Shown here: positions 10,142-19,728 of the stretch, one piece after another
How positions within the stretch are numbered: the stretch's first letter is position 1
How the letters are laid out: each line of letters opens with the position of its first letter
Source: Chitinophagaceae bacterium
GTDB taxonomy: Bacteria; Bacteroidota; Bacteroidia; Chitinophagales; Chitinophagaceae
Direction of reading: 5' to 3'
Assembly (NCBI GenBank): GCA_016710935.1
Contig: JADJTY010000005.1
Coordinates: forward strand, 62,001-126,000
DNA: 64,000 nucleotides
Notes under the pieces: generated by a model
What the model was told of the DNA's origin: nothing
Databases searched by the model: none
Seen by the model: only the letters and a program-made list of their open reading frames with translations
Made by a program: the position numbers and the translations under genes

Positions 10142-12564
10142 GTGAGTAGATTCTTCAGCAACATAATAATCAAACTAAAATCAATCAGCGCCAAATCAAA
10201 AATCAAATTGATTGTGTTGCTGGGTTTATTGATATGGTTTTACTTTCTCTTCCTTCAAAATTATTTCATACACCAACATCTTACGTTATTGAAGATAAGG
10301 ATGGTAACTTACTAAACGCAACCATTGCAGCAGATGGCCAATGGCGCTTTCCTTACAACAAAAATGTACCGCAAAAATTTATTGACTGCATCACTACTTT
10401 TGAAGACAGGCGTTTTTTTAAACATCCCGGTGTTGACCCGATTGCGATTGGCAGAGCTGTTGTTAAAAACATAAAGAACAAAGGTGTTGTACAGGGTGGC
10501 AGCACCATTACCATGCAGGTGATCAGGCTTTCAAACCGCAATGTTAAAAGAAGTATCTGGAATAAATTAAAAGAAAGCATACTTGCAGTAAGACTGGAAT
10601 TATCTTACTCAAAAAAAAATATTCTTGCATTGTATGCCAGCCATGCGCCCTTTGGCAGCAACATTGTTGGACTTGACGCTGCAGCCTGGCGATACTATGG
10701 CCGCAGTGCCGATAAATTAAGCTGGGGCGAAATGGCAGCCCTTGCAGTTTTGCCTAATGCCCCTGCATTGGTTCATCCCGGCAAAAACAGGAACATATTG
10801 CTGAAAAAACGAAACGCACTGCTTGATAATTTATTGGAGGCAGGAAAAATTGACAAGGCCGCTGCAGCACTCGCCCAACTGGAACCCCTACCCGATGAAC
10901 CATACAGGCTTCCGCAACATGCATCCCATCTGTTACAGCGATTTATAAAAGATAACAAAGCCTGGAAACAGGAAACGAAGATCAAAACAACTTTGGACGG
11001 GAATCTGCAAAAAAATGTAGGCATTATTATACAACAACACCAATCTGTTTTAAAAGGCAATGGCATCAATAATGCCTGTGCGCTGGTGCTTGATGTGGAA
11101 ACAGGAAATACACTGGCTTATATTGGAAACATTAAAGATGCGGCTAACAAAGAAATGGAAGCCGATGTAGATGTGATAGCAGCGCCACGCAGTCCGGGCA
11201 GTGCATTAAAACCAATTTTATATGCCGCTACACTAAGCGATGGATTGATCTTACCCAACTCCATTATACCCGATATACCCACCCAGATAGGAAGTTATGC
11301 CCCAAAAAATTTTGATTTAAGTTATGATGGCGCTGTGCCAGCCGGCAGGGCTTTAGCAAGAAGTTTAAATGTGCCTGCAGTAAAAATGCTGCAGCAATAT
11401 AAGTATCAACGTTTTTATGAAACGCTGCAGCAATGTGGTATAACTACCTTAAACAACAACGCTGATTTTTATGGCCTGAGTTTGATATTGGGCGGCTGCG
11501 AAGTAACCATGTGGGACCTTGCCGGTGTGTATGCATCCATGGCACGTACATTAAATCATCAAACAAAAAATCATGGTAAGCTGGATGCAAAAGATTTTCA
11601 TGCACCAAATTATGTAGCCGTCAAAGACCCGGTATCCGGTATCCAGCATCCTGTATCAGGCATTCCCCTGGATGCAACTTCCATCTGGTTCGCCTTCCAG
11701 GCCATGCAGGATGTAATGCGGCCCGGTGAGGAAGGTTTGTGGCAGCAGTTCTCATCATCGCAAAAAATTGCCTGGAAAACCGGTACCAGCTTTGGTTTTA
11801 GAGATGGCTGGGCGATTGGATTAACACCCAAACATGTAGTGGCGGTTTGGGTAGGCAATACCGATGGCGAAGGAAGGCCGGGATTGGTGGGCATACAAAC
11901 AGCAGCACCGATCCTGTTTGATATTTTCCGTATGTTACCCAATACAAAATGGTTTGAAAAACCAACATACAATTTTATGTATGTACCGGTGTGCAGACAA
12001 AGTGGTTACCGTGCAAATATTGATTGTCCGGATGCAGATACCTTATTGATGCCCCCCAATGCAATCAAAGTTCCGCTTTGTGGATACCATAAAATAATTC
12101 ATTTAGATGCAACAGGAAGTTTTCGAGTAACAGAAGCCTGCGAATCGCCATCGGCCATGCAACACAAAAGCTGGTTCATCTTATCACCTGCCATGGAATT
12201 TTATTACAAGCAACGCAACATAGATTATTTACCGCTTCCTCCCTTTAAGCCGGGTTGTATCCCCTTAGGTATCGGAACAGAAACTGGAAAATTAATTGAG
12301 ATCATTTATCCTCAACCCGGCGCAAAAATTTATGTACCCCTGGAGATAAACGGCGAACGTGGCAGAACCATTTTTACAGCAGCCCATCGCCGGGCAGGTG
12401 CAAAAATTTTTTGGAGCATGGATGATGTATATGTTGGCAGCACGCAAAATTTTCACCAGCTGGGGATGAACCCGGCGCCGGGAAAACACCTGCTTACATT
12501 AGTTGATGAAAACGGAATCAGTGTGAGCAGGGAGTTTGAGATACTTGAAAAAGAAAATCGCTGA
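10142..12564 (+). CDS. pbpC: Penicillin-binding protein 1C (N-terminal frameshift)
   Basis: A bifunctional peptidoglycan synthase, about 807 residues after correction. Starting at GTG 10142, the first frame encodes a basic stretch and membrane anchor (KLIVLLGLLIWFYF). The catalytic body continues in another frame that begins SLPSKLFHTPTSYVIEDKDG; adding one T to the run at 10244-10246 joins them as WFYFSLPSKLF. The GT51 transglycosylase domain shows TFEDRRFFKHPGVDP and GGSTITMQ. The transpeptidase domain shows SPGSALKP (SxxK) and KTGTSFGFRDGW. The C terminus matches the PBP1C-specific domain. An odd VSGIQHPVSGIP duplication lies at 11629-11666. If the first frame is ignored, the protein lacks a membrane anchor. 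Confidence 0.9.
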
Positions 12565-12658
12565 TTATTGAGATTAAATTTGATTGCGCAGATTTATTAC
12601 AGCTGCTAAAAGAGGTTAGCAAATTTCTACTTACATTTAAACTCTTAAATTTATTACT

Positions 12659-14260
12659 ATGCCTATACGTATGGAAGATGATCCGCAGGATCAACAGGAT
12701 TTTGACGACAGTAACACATCGGGTGGCGGCGGAAGAGGCGGCGGTGGAGGAGGTTTACTGGCTTTTTTGCCCTTGCTGCTCTCTTTATTTAGCGGAGGCA
12801 GGGGTGGTAAAGGAGGTGGCGGAATGAAAATCATTCTATTGCTGATAGCCGCTGCTGCTGCCTACTTTTTCTTTTTCAGAAATGGTTCAGGTGGCGGTGT
12901 TACCGATGTTGTAAAAAATCTTTTTTCGCAAAGCGGATATAGTTTTAGTCCCGAGCAATTTAAAAAAGCGAGTGTATACGAAGGGCTTGCTGATGATAAC
13001 ACAAAAAACCCTTTGCCTGAAATGGTTTCACTGTTAAAATTTGCCCCCGACCGGCAAAACCAGGGCAAGCAGGGAAGTTGTGTGGCATGGAGCAGTACCT
13101 ATGCTGCACGTACCATTGTAGAAGCTGCTTCAAAAAACATCAGTGGAAACAGTACGGCTTTTAGTCCGGCATTTGTTTATAACCAGATCGGTTTAGAAGG
13201 TTGTCAGGGAGCCTACATTCAAAACGCCATGGAGTTTATGAGTACCAGGGGTGTGGTTCCTTATAATGATTTTCCTTATGATGACCAGGATTGCAGCAGG
13301 CAGGCCAATTCAACACTATATAATAAAGCTGCACAAAATAAACTGCATGGCTTTACAAGATTAACCGATGGCGAAAGTACACAGGGAATAAATGTACGTG
13401 CAGTAAAAGAACATTTGGCTAAAGATGCACCGGTAGTTATTGGTATGATGGTAGGAGGTAGTTTTATGCAGGGTATGATGGGTAAAGAAATGTGGGCACC
13501 AACCAATGAAGACCGCAGCCAGACGGGTTTTGGCGGCCATGCCATGTGTGTGATCGGATATGACGACCGCAAGCAGGCCTTCCAGATCATGAACAGCTGG
13601 GGGCCCGAATGGGGCGTTAATGGCGTTGGCTGGGTACGTTATGCCGACTTTAAAGAATTTGTACGGGAAGCTTATGGGGTAGACCCCATGCCAAAAATGG
13701 GCGCAGCTACCAATATTGCTTTTGAAGCTGCTATTGGCCTGGTAAGAAACGATGATAAAAAATATATTCCTTTAAAAGTAAAAGCAGGTAATGTTTTTGA
13801 AACGGTAGGCACCGTTGCACCCGGCACCAAATTTAAAATGGAAATAAAAAATTCAACCGAATGCAACATTTATATTTTTGGGCAGGAAACAGATGGCAGC
13901 AGTTATACCTTATTTCCTTACCCCAGTAAAGATGATGCAACTAAAACAGCCTTTTCTCCTTATTGCGGCATTACCGGTTATCGCCTTTTTCCACGTGGTA
14001 AAAGCTTAGTGCCTGATAATGTTGGTAACAAAGATGTTTTTGCCATAGTAGTTACAAAGCAAGCCATTGACTGGTATGCGGTAAACAATGCCATTTCAAA
14101 AAGCGCCGGTGCCGATTATGGCGCTAAAGTAGCCGATGCTTTAAAACAAAATGCTGTTGCCGGTGTGCAGTTTGCTGCAGGTAGCGGAGGCACCATAAAT
14201 TTTAGAGCAAGTAACAGCGGGCAGAATGCAGTACTTTGTGTGGTAGAAGTTAAAAAGTAA
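12659..14260 (+). CDS. Membrane-anchored papain-like (C1) cysteine protease with C-terminal DUF4384-like domain
   Basis: A 533-residue protein. Residues 1-55 are acidic then very glycine-rich, and a transmembrane segment follows near 56-74 (MKIILLLIAAAAAYFFFF). The peptidase core has Cys141 in NQGKQGSCVAWS, His294 in GGHAMCVIGYD and Asn312 in MNSWGPEWG, so the C1A catalytic triad is intact. The C-terminal 170 residues resemble DUF4384, a domain often attached to bacterial caspase- or papain-like proteases. It lies downstream of macroglobulin 1 and pbpC and three bases before a thioredoxin-like gene. The substrate is unknown. Confidence 0.85.
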   Translation: MPIRMEDDPQDQQDFDDSNTSGGGGRGGGGGGLLAFLPLLLSLFSGGRGGKGGGGMKIILLLIAAAAAYFFFFRNGSGGGVTDVVKNLFSQSGYSFSPEQFKKASVYEGLADDNTKNPLPEMVSLLKFAPDRQNQGKQGSCVAWSSTYAARTIVEAASKNISGNSTAFSPAFVYNQIGLEGCQGAYIQNAMEFMSTRGVVPYNDFPYDDQDCSRQANSTLYNKAAQNKLHGFTRLTDGESTQGINVRAVKEHLAKDAPVVIGMMVGGSFMQGMMGKEMWAPTNEDRSQTGFGGHAMCVIGYDDRKQAFQIMNSWGPEWGVNGVGWVRYADFKEFVREAYGVDPMPKMGAATNIAFEAAIGLVRNDDKKYIPLKVKAGNVFETVGTVAPGTKFKMEIKNSTECNIYIFGQETDGSSYTLFPYPSKDDATKTAFSPYCGITGYRLFPRGKSLVPDNVGNKDVFAIVVTKQAIDWYAVNNAISKSAGADYGAKVADALKQNAVAGVQFAAGSGGTINFRASNSGQNAVLCVVEVKK

Positions 14261-14263
14261 AAC

Positions 14264-14755
14264 ATGAAAAATCTGATCGTAATTATATTTTGTTTGACAG
14301 GCTACATCAGCCAGGGACAAACAGAAGGAAATAAATTATACCACCCAACTGCTGATGCAGCTAAGGATATTGCTGCTGCCATTAAAAAAGCAAAGGCCGA
14401 AAATAAATATGTACTGTTGCAAGGCGGCGGTAACTGGTGTAGCTGGTGTATTGAGTTTGCTCGTTTTTGCAAAGCCGACCCAAAAATTGATTCGGTAATA
14501 AATGCCAGCTTTGTCTGGTATCATTTAAACTACAGTAAAGAGAACGAAAATAAAGCCGTGTTTGCAAAATATGGCTATGCCCAACGTTTTGGATTCCCCA
14601 CATTCATCATCTTAGATCAAAAAGGCAAACGCATACATACCCAAAACAGCGAATACCTGGAAGACGGTAAAAAAAGTTATGACAGGAGAAAAGTGCAGGC
14701 GTTTCTGGAGATGTGGAGCCCGAGGGCATTGAATCCTGAAATGTATGGAAAGTAA
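14264..14755 (+). CDS. Secreted thioredoxin-fold protein
   Basis: A 163-residue protein with a signal peptide (MKNLIVIIFCLTGYISQGQ) and a thioredoxin-like domain carrying GNWCSWC in place of the classical WCGPC, then a cis-proline loop in RFGFPTFIILDQKG. It probably works in the periplasm as a disulfide reductase or isomerase. It starts three bases after the cysteine protease gene, so the two are likely cotranscribed, and keeping the protease's active-site thiol reduced is a reasonable but unproven role. Confidence 0.85.
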   Translation: MKNLIVIIFCLTGYISQGQTEGNKLYHPTADAAKDIAAAIKKAKAENKYVLLQGGGNWCSWCIEFARFCKADPKIDSVINASFVWYHLNYSKENENKAVFAKYGYAQRFGFPTFIILDQKGKRIHTQNSEYLEDGKKSYDRRKVQAFLEMWSPRALNPEMYGK

Positions 14756-14770
14756 AAACTGAAGATCAAA

Positions 14771-14838
14771 TATTGAGCATTGAATATTGAGCATGTTTAT
14801 TTTAATATTCAATAATCAATTTTCAACAAACAATTTTC
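14771..14838. repeat. AT-rich intergenic repeat of the ATTGAATATTGAGC / CAATTTTCAA type
   Basis: ATTGAATATT and AATATTCAAT face each other, followed by two copies of CAAnnAATTTTCAA leading directly into the next ATG. Similar text stands at 2-40 of the window. It looks like dispersed intergenic sequence that supplies the region before the start codon. Confidence 0.4.
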
Positions 14839-14839
14839 A

Positions 14840-15331
14840 ATGTCAAACACCACCCAATTCCTCCAACTCATAAAGCATCCGTTTAAATTTAAACTGTTCA
14901 TGCTTTCAAAACTACCCAGCGCATTTTTTTGCGGGGTAAGGGTTGTTGATGCCGATGAAAATAAATGCGCTGTAAAAGTCCCTTACAAATGGTTTAGCCA
15001 GAATCCTTTTAAGAGTACCTATTTTGCCTGCCTGAGTATGGCTGCAGAAATGAGTACCGGCCTGCTTTGCCTGATGCACCTGCATAAAAGGCAACCGGCT
15101 GTAAGTATGCTGGTGGTAAAAATTGAAGGTAATTTTATTAAAAAAGCTACCGATATAACGGTATTTACCTGCAAAGATGGCCATGCCATAAAAAAAACAA
15201 TAGAAGATGCTATTGCCAGCAATGAAGGAAAGATCATTACCTCCAGATCGTATGGCAGAAATCCCGCAGGTGAAATTGTAGCAGAATTTGCGGTTACCTG
15301 GAGTTTTAAAGTTAAATCTAATATAAACTGA
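14840..15331 (+). CDS. DUF4442 hotdog-fold protein
   Basis: A 163-residue protein resembling the DUF4442 branch of the hotdog thioesterase superfamily, with the conserved KVPYKWFSQNPFKSTYFACLSMAAEMSTG segment spanning residues 47-75 and a C-terminal AEFAVTWSFK strand. Members are assumed to act on acyl-CoA or acyl-ACP thioesters, but no reaction is established for this branch. It has no visible operon partner. Confidence 0.75.
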   Translation: MSNTTQFLQLIKHPFKFKLFMLSKLPSAFFCGVRVVDADENKCAVKVPYKWFSQNPFKSTYFACLSMAAEMSTGLLCLMHLHKRQPAVSMLVVKIEGNFIKKATDITVFTCKDGHAIKKTIEDAIASNEGKIITSRSYGRNPAGEIVAEFAVTWSFKVKSNIN

Positions 15332-15506
15332 TATAAGCTGACTATCCCTCTATTTGTGTAAATTGCATCTCCCACTTGATTATTAGTTATTAATCAACAG
15401 GGAAAAGCGTAATAAAATTATCGATAGCTTGTTACAAAAATAAAACCTTAATCTCCGGTTAAATCCAGTCCAGTTCATGCTGTTGAAATCGGAGTAAATA
15501 TATTTT

Positions 15507-17855
15507 ATGGCAAAAGACTTACGTAAACAGGAAGCTTTAGACTACCATTCAAAAGGCCGCCCCGGTAAAATAGAAGTAGTTCCCACCAAAGAAGCCAAAA
15601 CACAAAGAGATCTTTCACTAGCCTATTCGCCCGGCGTTGCCGAGCCCTGTCTGGAAATTGCAGCCAATCCCGAAGACGTTTATAAATACACGGCCAAGGG
15701 CAACCTGGTGGGTGTGATCAGCAACGGTACTGCAGTGTTGGGCCTTGGTAATATCGGGCCCGAAGCCGGCAAACCGGTAATGGAAGGAAAAGGTGTACTC
15801 TTCAAAATATTTGCAGATATTGATGTATTTGATATCGAGATCAATGAAACAGATCCTGAAAAATTTGTGCAGATCGTGCAGTCGCTGGAACCTACGTTTG
15901 GAGGCATAAATCTTGAAGATATAAAAGCACCCGAGTGTTTTTATATTGAACAGGAATTAAAGAAGCGCTGCAAAATTCCCATCATGCATGATGATCAGCA
16001 TGGTACGGCCATCATCAGTGCAGCAGCTTTGCTGAATGCATTAATAATTCAAAAAAAGAAAATTGATAAAGTAAGATTTGTGGTGAATGGCGCCGGTGCT
16101 GCAGCTATGGCATGTATGCACCTGTACGAATCTTTGGGAGCAAAGCACAGCAACTTTATGGTATTTGACCGTAAAGGAATTTTATATAACGGGCGTCCGG
16201 ATGTAGAAGAACAGAAATTAAAATTTTGTGTTGATGCAAAATACAAGGATTACGACCTGGCAAAAGCTTTTAAAGATGCCGATGTTTTTATTGGCTTAAG
16301 TGCCGGTAATACGGTGAGCCCGGAGATGGTGAAGAGCATGGCTAAAAATCCCATTGTTTTTGCAATGGCAAACCCGGATGCGGAGATCAATTATGATGTG
16401 GCCGTTGCAGTGCGCAAAGATATCATCATGGCAACCGGGCGCAGCGATTATCCCAACCAGGTAAATAATGTACTGGGCTTCCCGTATATTTTTCGTGGTG
16501 CGTTGGATGTAAGGGCAACTGCCATTAATGAAGCGATGAAACTGGCAGCTGTAAAAGCTTTGGCCGAACTGGCAAAAGCACCTGTGCCGGATATTGTTAA
16601 TCTTGCTTACAACGAAAAGACCATCACTTTTGGCCCTACTTATATCATTCCAAAGCCATTAGATCCGCGTTTGTTATCTACCGTGGCACCTGCAGTTGCA
16701 AGGGCTGCCATGGAAAGCGGGGTTGCAAAATATCCAATCATAGATTGGGATGGATATATTGATGATTTAAACCACCGTTTAGGACTGGATAACCAGTTAA
16801 GCCGTGTTATTGGCTCCAAAGCCCGCAAAGATCCCAAACGTATTGTGTTTGCTGATGCAGAAAATGTCAAGATCTTAAAAGTGGCACAACTGGTGATGGA
16901 AGAAGGTGTTGCTTACCCGATCTTATTGGGCAAGGAACATAAAATAAGAAAACTGGCTGAGGAAAACGGAATAGACCTGGAAGGTATGCCCATTATGAAT
17001 CCGGCTGATGACCAGCATGAAGATGTAAGAAAAAAATTCGGCGACCTGTTCTTTGAAAAAAGACAACGAAGAGGTGTAAATAAATACGAAAGTTATAAAG
17101 CGATGAAAGACCGCAACCATTTTGGTTGTATGTTGGTTGATAGTGGCGAAGCGGATGGTATGATCAGCGGATTAAGCAGAAATTATCCTGATACTATCCG
17201 TCCGGCGTTGCAGATAATTGGTACCGAGCCTGGCGTTAAAAAGATCGCCGGCATGTACATTATGTTTACCAAACGTGGACCATTGTTTTTGGCCGATACA
17301 ACGGTAAATTTTAATCCTACTGCCGAAGAACTGGCTGAAATAACTTTGCTCGTTGCCAAGGAAGTAAAACTTTTTAACATCAAGCCAAGGATTGCCATGC
17401 TCTCCTACTCTAATTTCGGCAGCAGCGATTCGCCCGAAGCAAACCTGGTAAGCAGGGCCAGCCAAATCGTAAAAGAAAAGGACCCTACATTAAGCTGCGA
17501 TGGAGAAGTGCAGGGCATACTCGCATTTAACAAAGAAATTTTAAAAGAAAATTACCCTTTTACCGAGCTGTTGAGCGGCGATGTGAATACGCTCATCTTC
17601 CCTAACCTGGCAGCGGGTAATATTGCTTATAATTTACTGCAGGAAGTTGGCGGAACGGATTCTATCGGGCCCATTTTACTCGGACTGAATAAACCGGTTC
17701 ACGTTTTACAATTGGGAAGTTCCATACGCTCCATATTTAATATGGTATTGGTTGCAGTGGTAGATGCACAAACCAAATGCAAAACTGATACCCGGGAAGT
17801 GGTGAAGAAGAGTAAATGGTGGAAACGCAAAAGCAGAACCACAGAGGAAGCGTAA
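15507..17855 (+). CDS. maeB: NADP-dependent malic enzyme with phosphotransacetylase-like C terminus
   Basis: A 782-residue fusion. Residues 1-430 form the malic enzyme module, with SLAYSPGVAEPCLEIA, the catalytic region GNLVGVISNGTAVLGLGNIGPEA and the nucleotide-binding VVNGAGAAAMACMHLYESLG. Residues 430-770 form a phosphotransacetylase-like domain (GEADGMISGLSRNYPDTIRPALQIIG) that in MaeB proteins serves in assembly and metabolite sensing rather than acetyl transfer. It decarboxylates malate to pyruvate with NADPH formation. Length and order match MaeB. Confidence 0.95.
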   Translation: MAKDLRKQEALDYHSKGRPGKIEVVPTKEAKTQRDLSLAYSPGVAEPCLEIAANPEDVYKYTAKGNLVGVISNGTAVLGLGNIGPEAGKPVMEGKGVLFKIFADIDVFDIEINETDPEKFVQIVQSLEPTFGGINLEDIKAPECFYIEQELKKRCKIPIMHDDQHGTAIISAAALLNALIIQKKKIDKVRFVVNGAGAAAMACMHLYESLGAKHSNFMVFDRKGILYNGRPDVEEQKLKFCVDAKYKDYDLAKAFKDADVFIGLSAGNTVSPEMVKSMAKNPIVFAMANPDAEINYDVAVAVRKDIIMATGRSDYPNQVNNVLGFPYIFRGALDVRATAINEAMKLAAVKALAELAKAPVPDIVNLAYNEKTITFGPTYIIPKPLDPRLLSTVAPAVARAAMESGVAKYPIIDWDGYIDDLNHRLGLDNQLSRVIGSKARKDPKRIVFADAENVKILKVAQLVMEEGVAYPILLGKEHKIRKLAEENGIDLEGMPIMNPADDQHEDVRKKFGDLFFEKRQRRGVNKYESYKAMKDRNHFGCMLVDSGEADGMISGLSRNYPDTIRPALQIIGTEPGVKKIAGMYIMFTKRGPLFLADTTVNFNPTAEELAEITLLVAKEVKLFNIKPRIAMLSYSNFGSSDSPEANLVSRASQIVKEKDPTLSCDGEVQGILAFNKEILKENYPFTELLSGDVNTLIFPNLAAGNIAYNLLQEVGGTDSIGPILLGLNKPVHVLQLGSSIRSIFNMVLVAVVDAQTKCKTDTREVVKKSKWWKRKSRTTEEA

Positions 17856-17971
17856 TTTACGGGTACGTTCTTTTATGCAAAGTGTGGTTAACGATGTACG
17901 TCCGAAAATCAGTAAACCAAATAATCATACATTCGTACAGCTAACATTATACATCTAATATATTTTTATCC

Positions 17972-18715
17972 ATGCTTTTTTTTAACCACTTTGGCCGTTA
18001 CCTTTTAATGCTCAAAGGCATGTTTACCCGGCCCGAGAATATGCGCATGTACTGGAAGGAGCTCATGCACCAATGTGTAGAAATTGGCGTTGGTTCATTG
18101 GGTATCGTTATTATCATCTCTTTTTTTATGGGAGCAGTAAGTGCTGTACAAACCAGTTACCAGCTCGTTAGTCCGCTTATACCACTTACCACCATTGCAC
18201 AAATTGTGCGTGATACCGTTATTCTGGAATTTGCACCCACCGTGGTTTGTATTGTACTCGCCGGTGTAGTAGGCAGTAAAATTGCCAGCGAGCTGGGTAA
18301 TATGCGGGTAAGTGAGCAGATAGATGCATTTGAAATCATGGGTATTAATACCAAAGGATATTTGATCATGCCAAAAATTGCTGCTTGTTTAATTACCATT
18401 CCAATGCTGGTGGTTTTATCCATGGTACTGGGCATTTTAGGTGGCCGGCTGGCAGGCGTTGCAACGGGTATCCTGTCAACAGCTACTTACGATATGGGAC
18501 TGACACTGAATTTTGTACCCTACAATGTATTTTTTGCATTGGTAAAAGCATACACATTTGCATTTATAATCAGTACGATCCCTTCTTATTATGGCTACTA
18601 TGTAAAAGGGGGTGCGCTGGAAATCGGGCGAAGCAGCACAAAAAGTGTGGTAGTGAGTTGTGTGATGATATTGTTTGCGGATTATATTCTGGCAGCGCTA
18701 TTACTTAATAAATAA
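17972..18715 (+). CDS. mlaE: MlaE-family ABC transporter permease
   Basis: A 247-residue inner-membrane permease with about five hydrophobic segments and the family's central EFAPTVVCIVLAGVVGSKIASELG and VSEQIDAFEIMG motifs. It should pair with the ATPase encoded 27 bases downstream to move phospholipids between inner and outer membranes. No MCE (MlaD-type) substrate-binding gene is present in this window, so that partner must be elsewhere if it exists. Confidence 0.93.
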   Translation: MLFFNHFGRYLLMLKGMFTRPENMRMYWKELMHQCVEIGVGSLGIVIIISFFMGAVSAVQTSYQLVSPLIPLTTIAQIVRDTVILEFAPTVVCIVLAGVVGSKIASELGNMRVSEQIDAFEIMGINTKGYLIMPKIAACLITIPMLVVLSMVLGILGGRLAGVATGILSTATYDMGLTLNFVPYNVFFALVKAYTFAFIISTIPSYYGYYVKGGALEIGRSSTKSVVVSCVMILFADYILAALLLNK

Positions 18716-18742
18716 AGAATTGCTGGTTTAATGCAGCTTCTC

Positions 18743-19567
18743 ATGATTGAATTTAAAAACATAAAGAAAAGTTTCGGCGACAAGGTGGTACTTGACGATG
18801 TAAGCCATGTTATGGAAACCGGCAAGGCAAACCTGATCATTGGCCAGAGCGGCAGCGGCAAAACCGTTTTACAGAAATGCCTGGTGGGATTGTTTGAGCC
18901 GGATGAGGGTGAAATTATTTATGATGGAATAAGTTTTACTGATATGAATGTGGAGGAACGGAAATTATTACGTCAGCAGATCGGTATGCTGTTCCAGGGT
19001 TCTGCATTGTTTGATAGTATGACTGTGGAACAGAACATTATGTTTCCGTTAGACATGTTTACTTCAAAGAGTTTTAGTGAAAAACTAAAACGGGTTAATG
19101 AAGTTTTAGCCCGGGTTAATTTAGAAGGTGTAAATAAAAAATACCCGGCCGAATTAAGTGGAGGTATGAAAAAAAGAGTAGGTATAGCCCGGGCCATTGT
19201 GCTTAATCCAAAATTTTTATTTTGTGATGAGCCAAATTCTGGTCTTGATCCGCAAACCTCGATGGTGATTGACCAGCTCATACTGGATATTACCCGTGAA
19301 TTTAACATGACCACGGTAGTTAACACCCACGACATGAACAGTGTTATGGAAATGGGCGAAAACATCCTGTACATGTTTGAGGGTAAAACAGAATGGACGG
19401 GCAATAAAAAAGACATCATCTTCTCTAAAAATGAACGCCTTAACAGTTTCATTTTTGCATCAGAATTTTTACAGGATGCCAAAGACATGCGTATGCTGGA
19501 AGCAAAGGGAAAGATCAGTGATGACAGAGATATGGATAAAATGTTGAAGGGTGATAAGCTAGATTAA
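18743..19567 (+). CDS. mlaF: MlaF-type ABC transporter ATPase
   Basis: An ATPase of about 274 residues with Walker A GQSGSGKT, signature LSGGMKKRVGIARAI, and Walker B FLFCDEPNSGLDP. It is the energising partner of the MlaE permease directly upstream. The ATG at 18743 gives MIEFKNIKKSFGDK, the usual start for this family; an in-frame ATG at 18731 would add four residues. Confidence 0.93.
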   Translation: MIEFKNIKKSFGDKVVLDDVSHVMETGKANLIIGQSGSGKTVLQKCLVGLFEPDEGEIIYDGISFTDMNVEERKLLRQQIGMLFQGSALFDSMTVEQNIMFPLDMFTSKSFSEKLKRVNEVLARVNLEGVNKKYPAELSGGMKKRVGIARAIVLNPKFLFCDEPNSGLDPQTSMVIDQLILDITREFNMTTVVNTHDMNSVMEMGENILYMFEGKTEWTGNKKDIIFSKNERLNSFIFASEFLQDAKDMRMLEAKGKISDDRDMDKMLKGDKLD

Positions 19568-19679
19568 AGTATCTAATCCTCCCCATCCTAAAACCTCAAT
19601 CAAAGCCCCATCAAGGCCTTCCGATAGCTTTCAGAACCGGTTACCAAAATATCCCTTTCGCCAATCGCCTCATCTCCCC

Positions 19680-19687
19680 TATCTTTG
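19680..19687 (+). promoter_or_regulatory. Promoter -7 element of sucD
   Basis: TATCTTTG followed by CGGC is a strong match to the Bacteroidota -7 box. The upstream element is weaker (a CTTTCG at about 19655). It ends 41 bases before the sucD start codon. Confidence 0.5.
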
Positions 19688-19728
19688 CGGCATTATCCAT
19701 TATTTCATTATCAATTATCAATTAGTCC

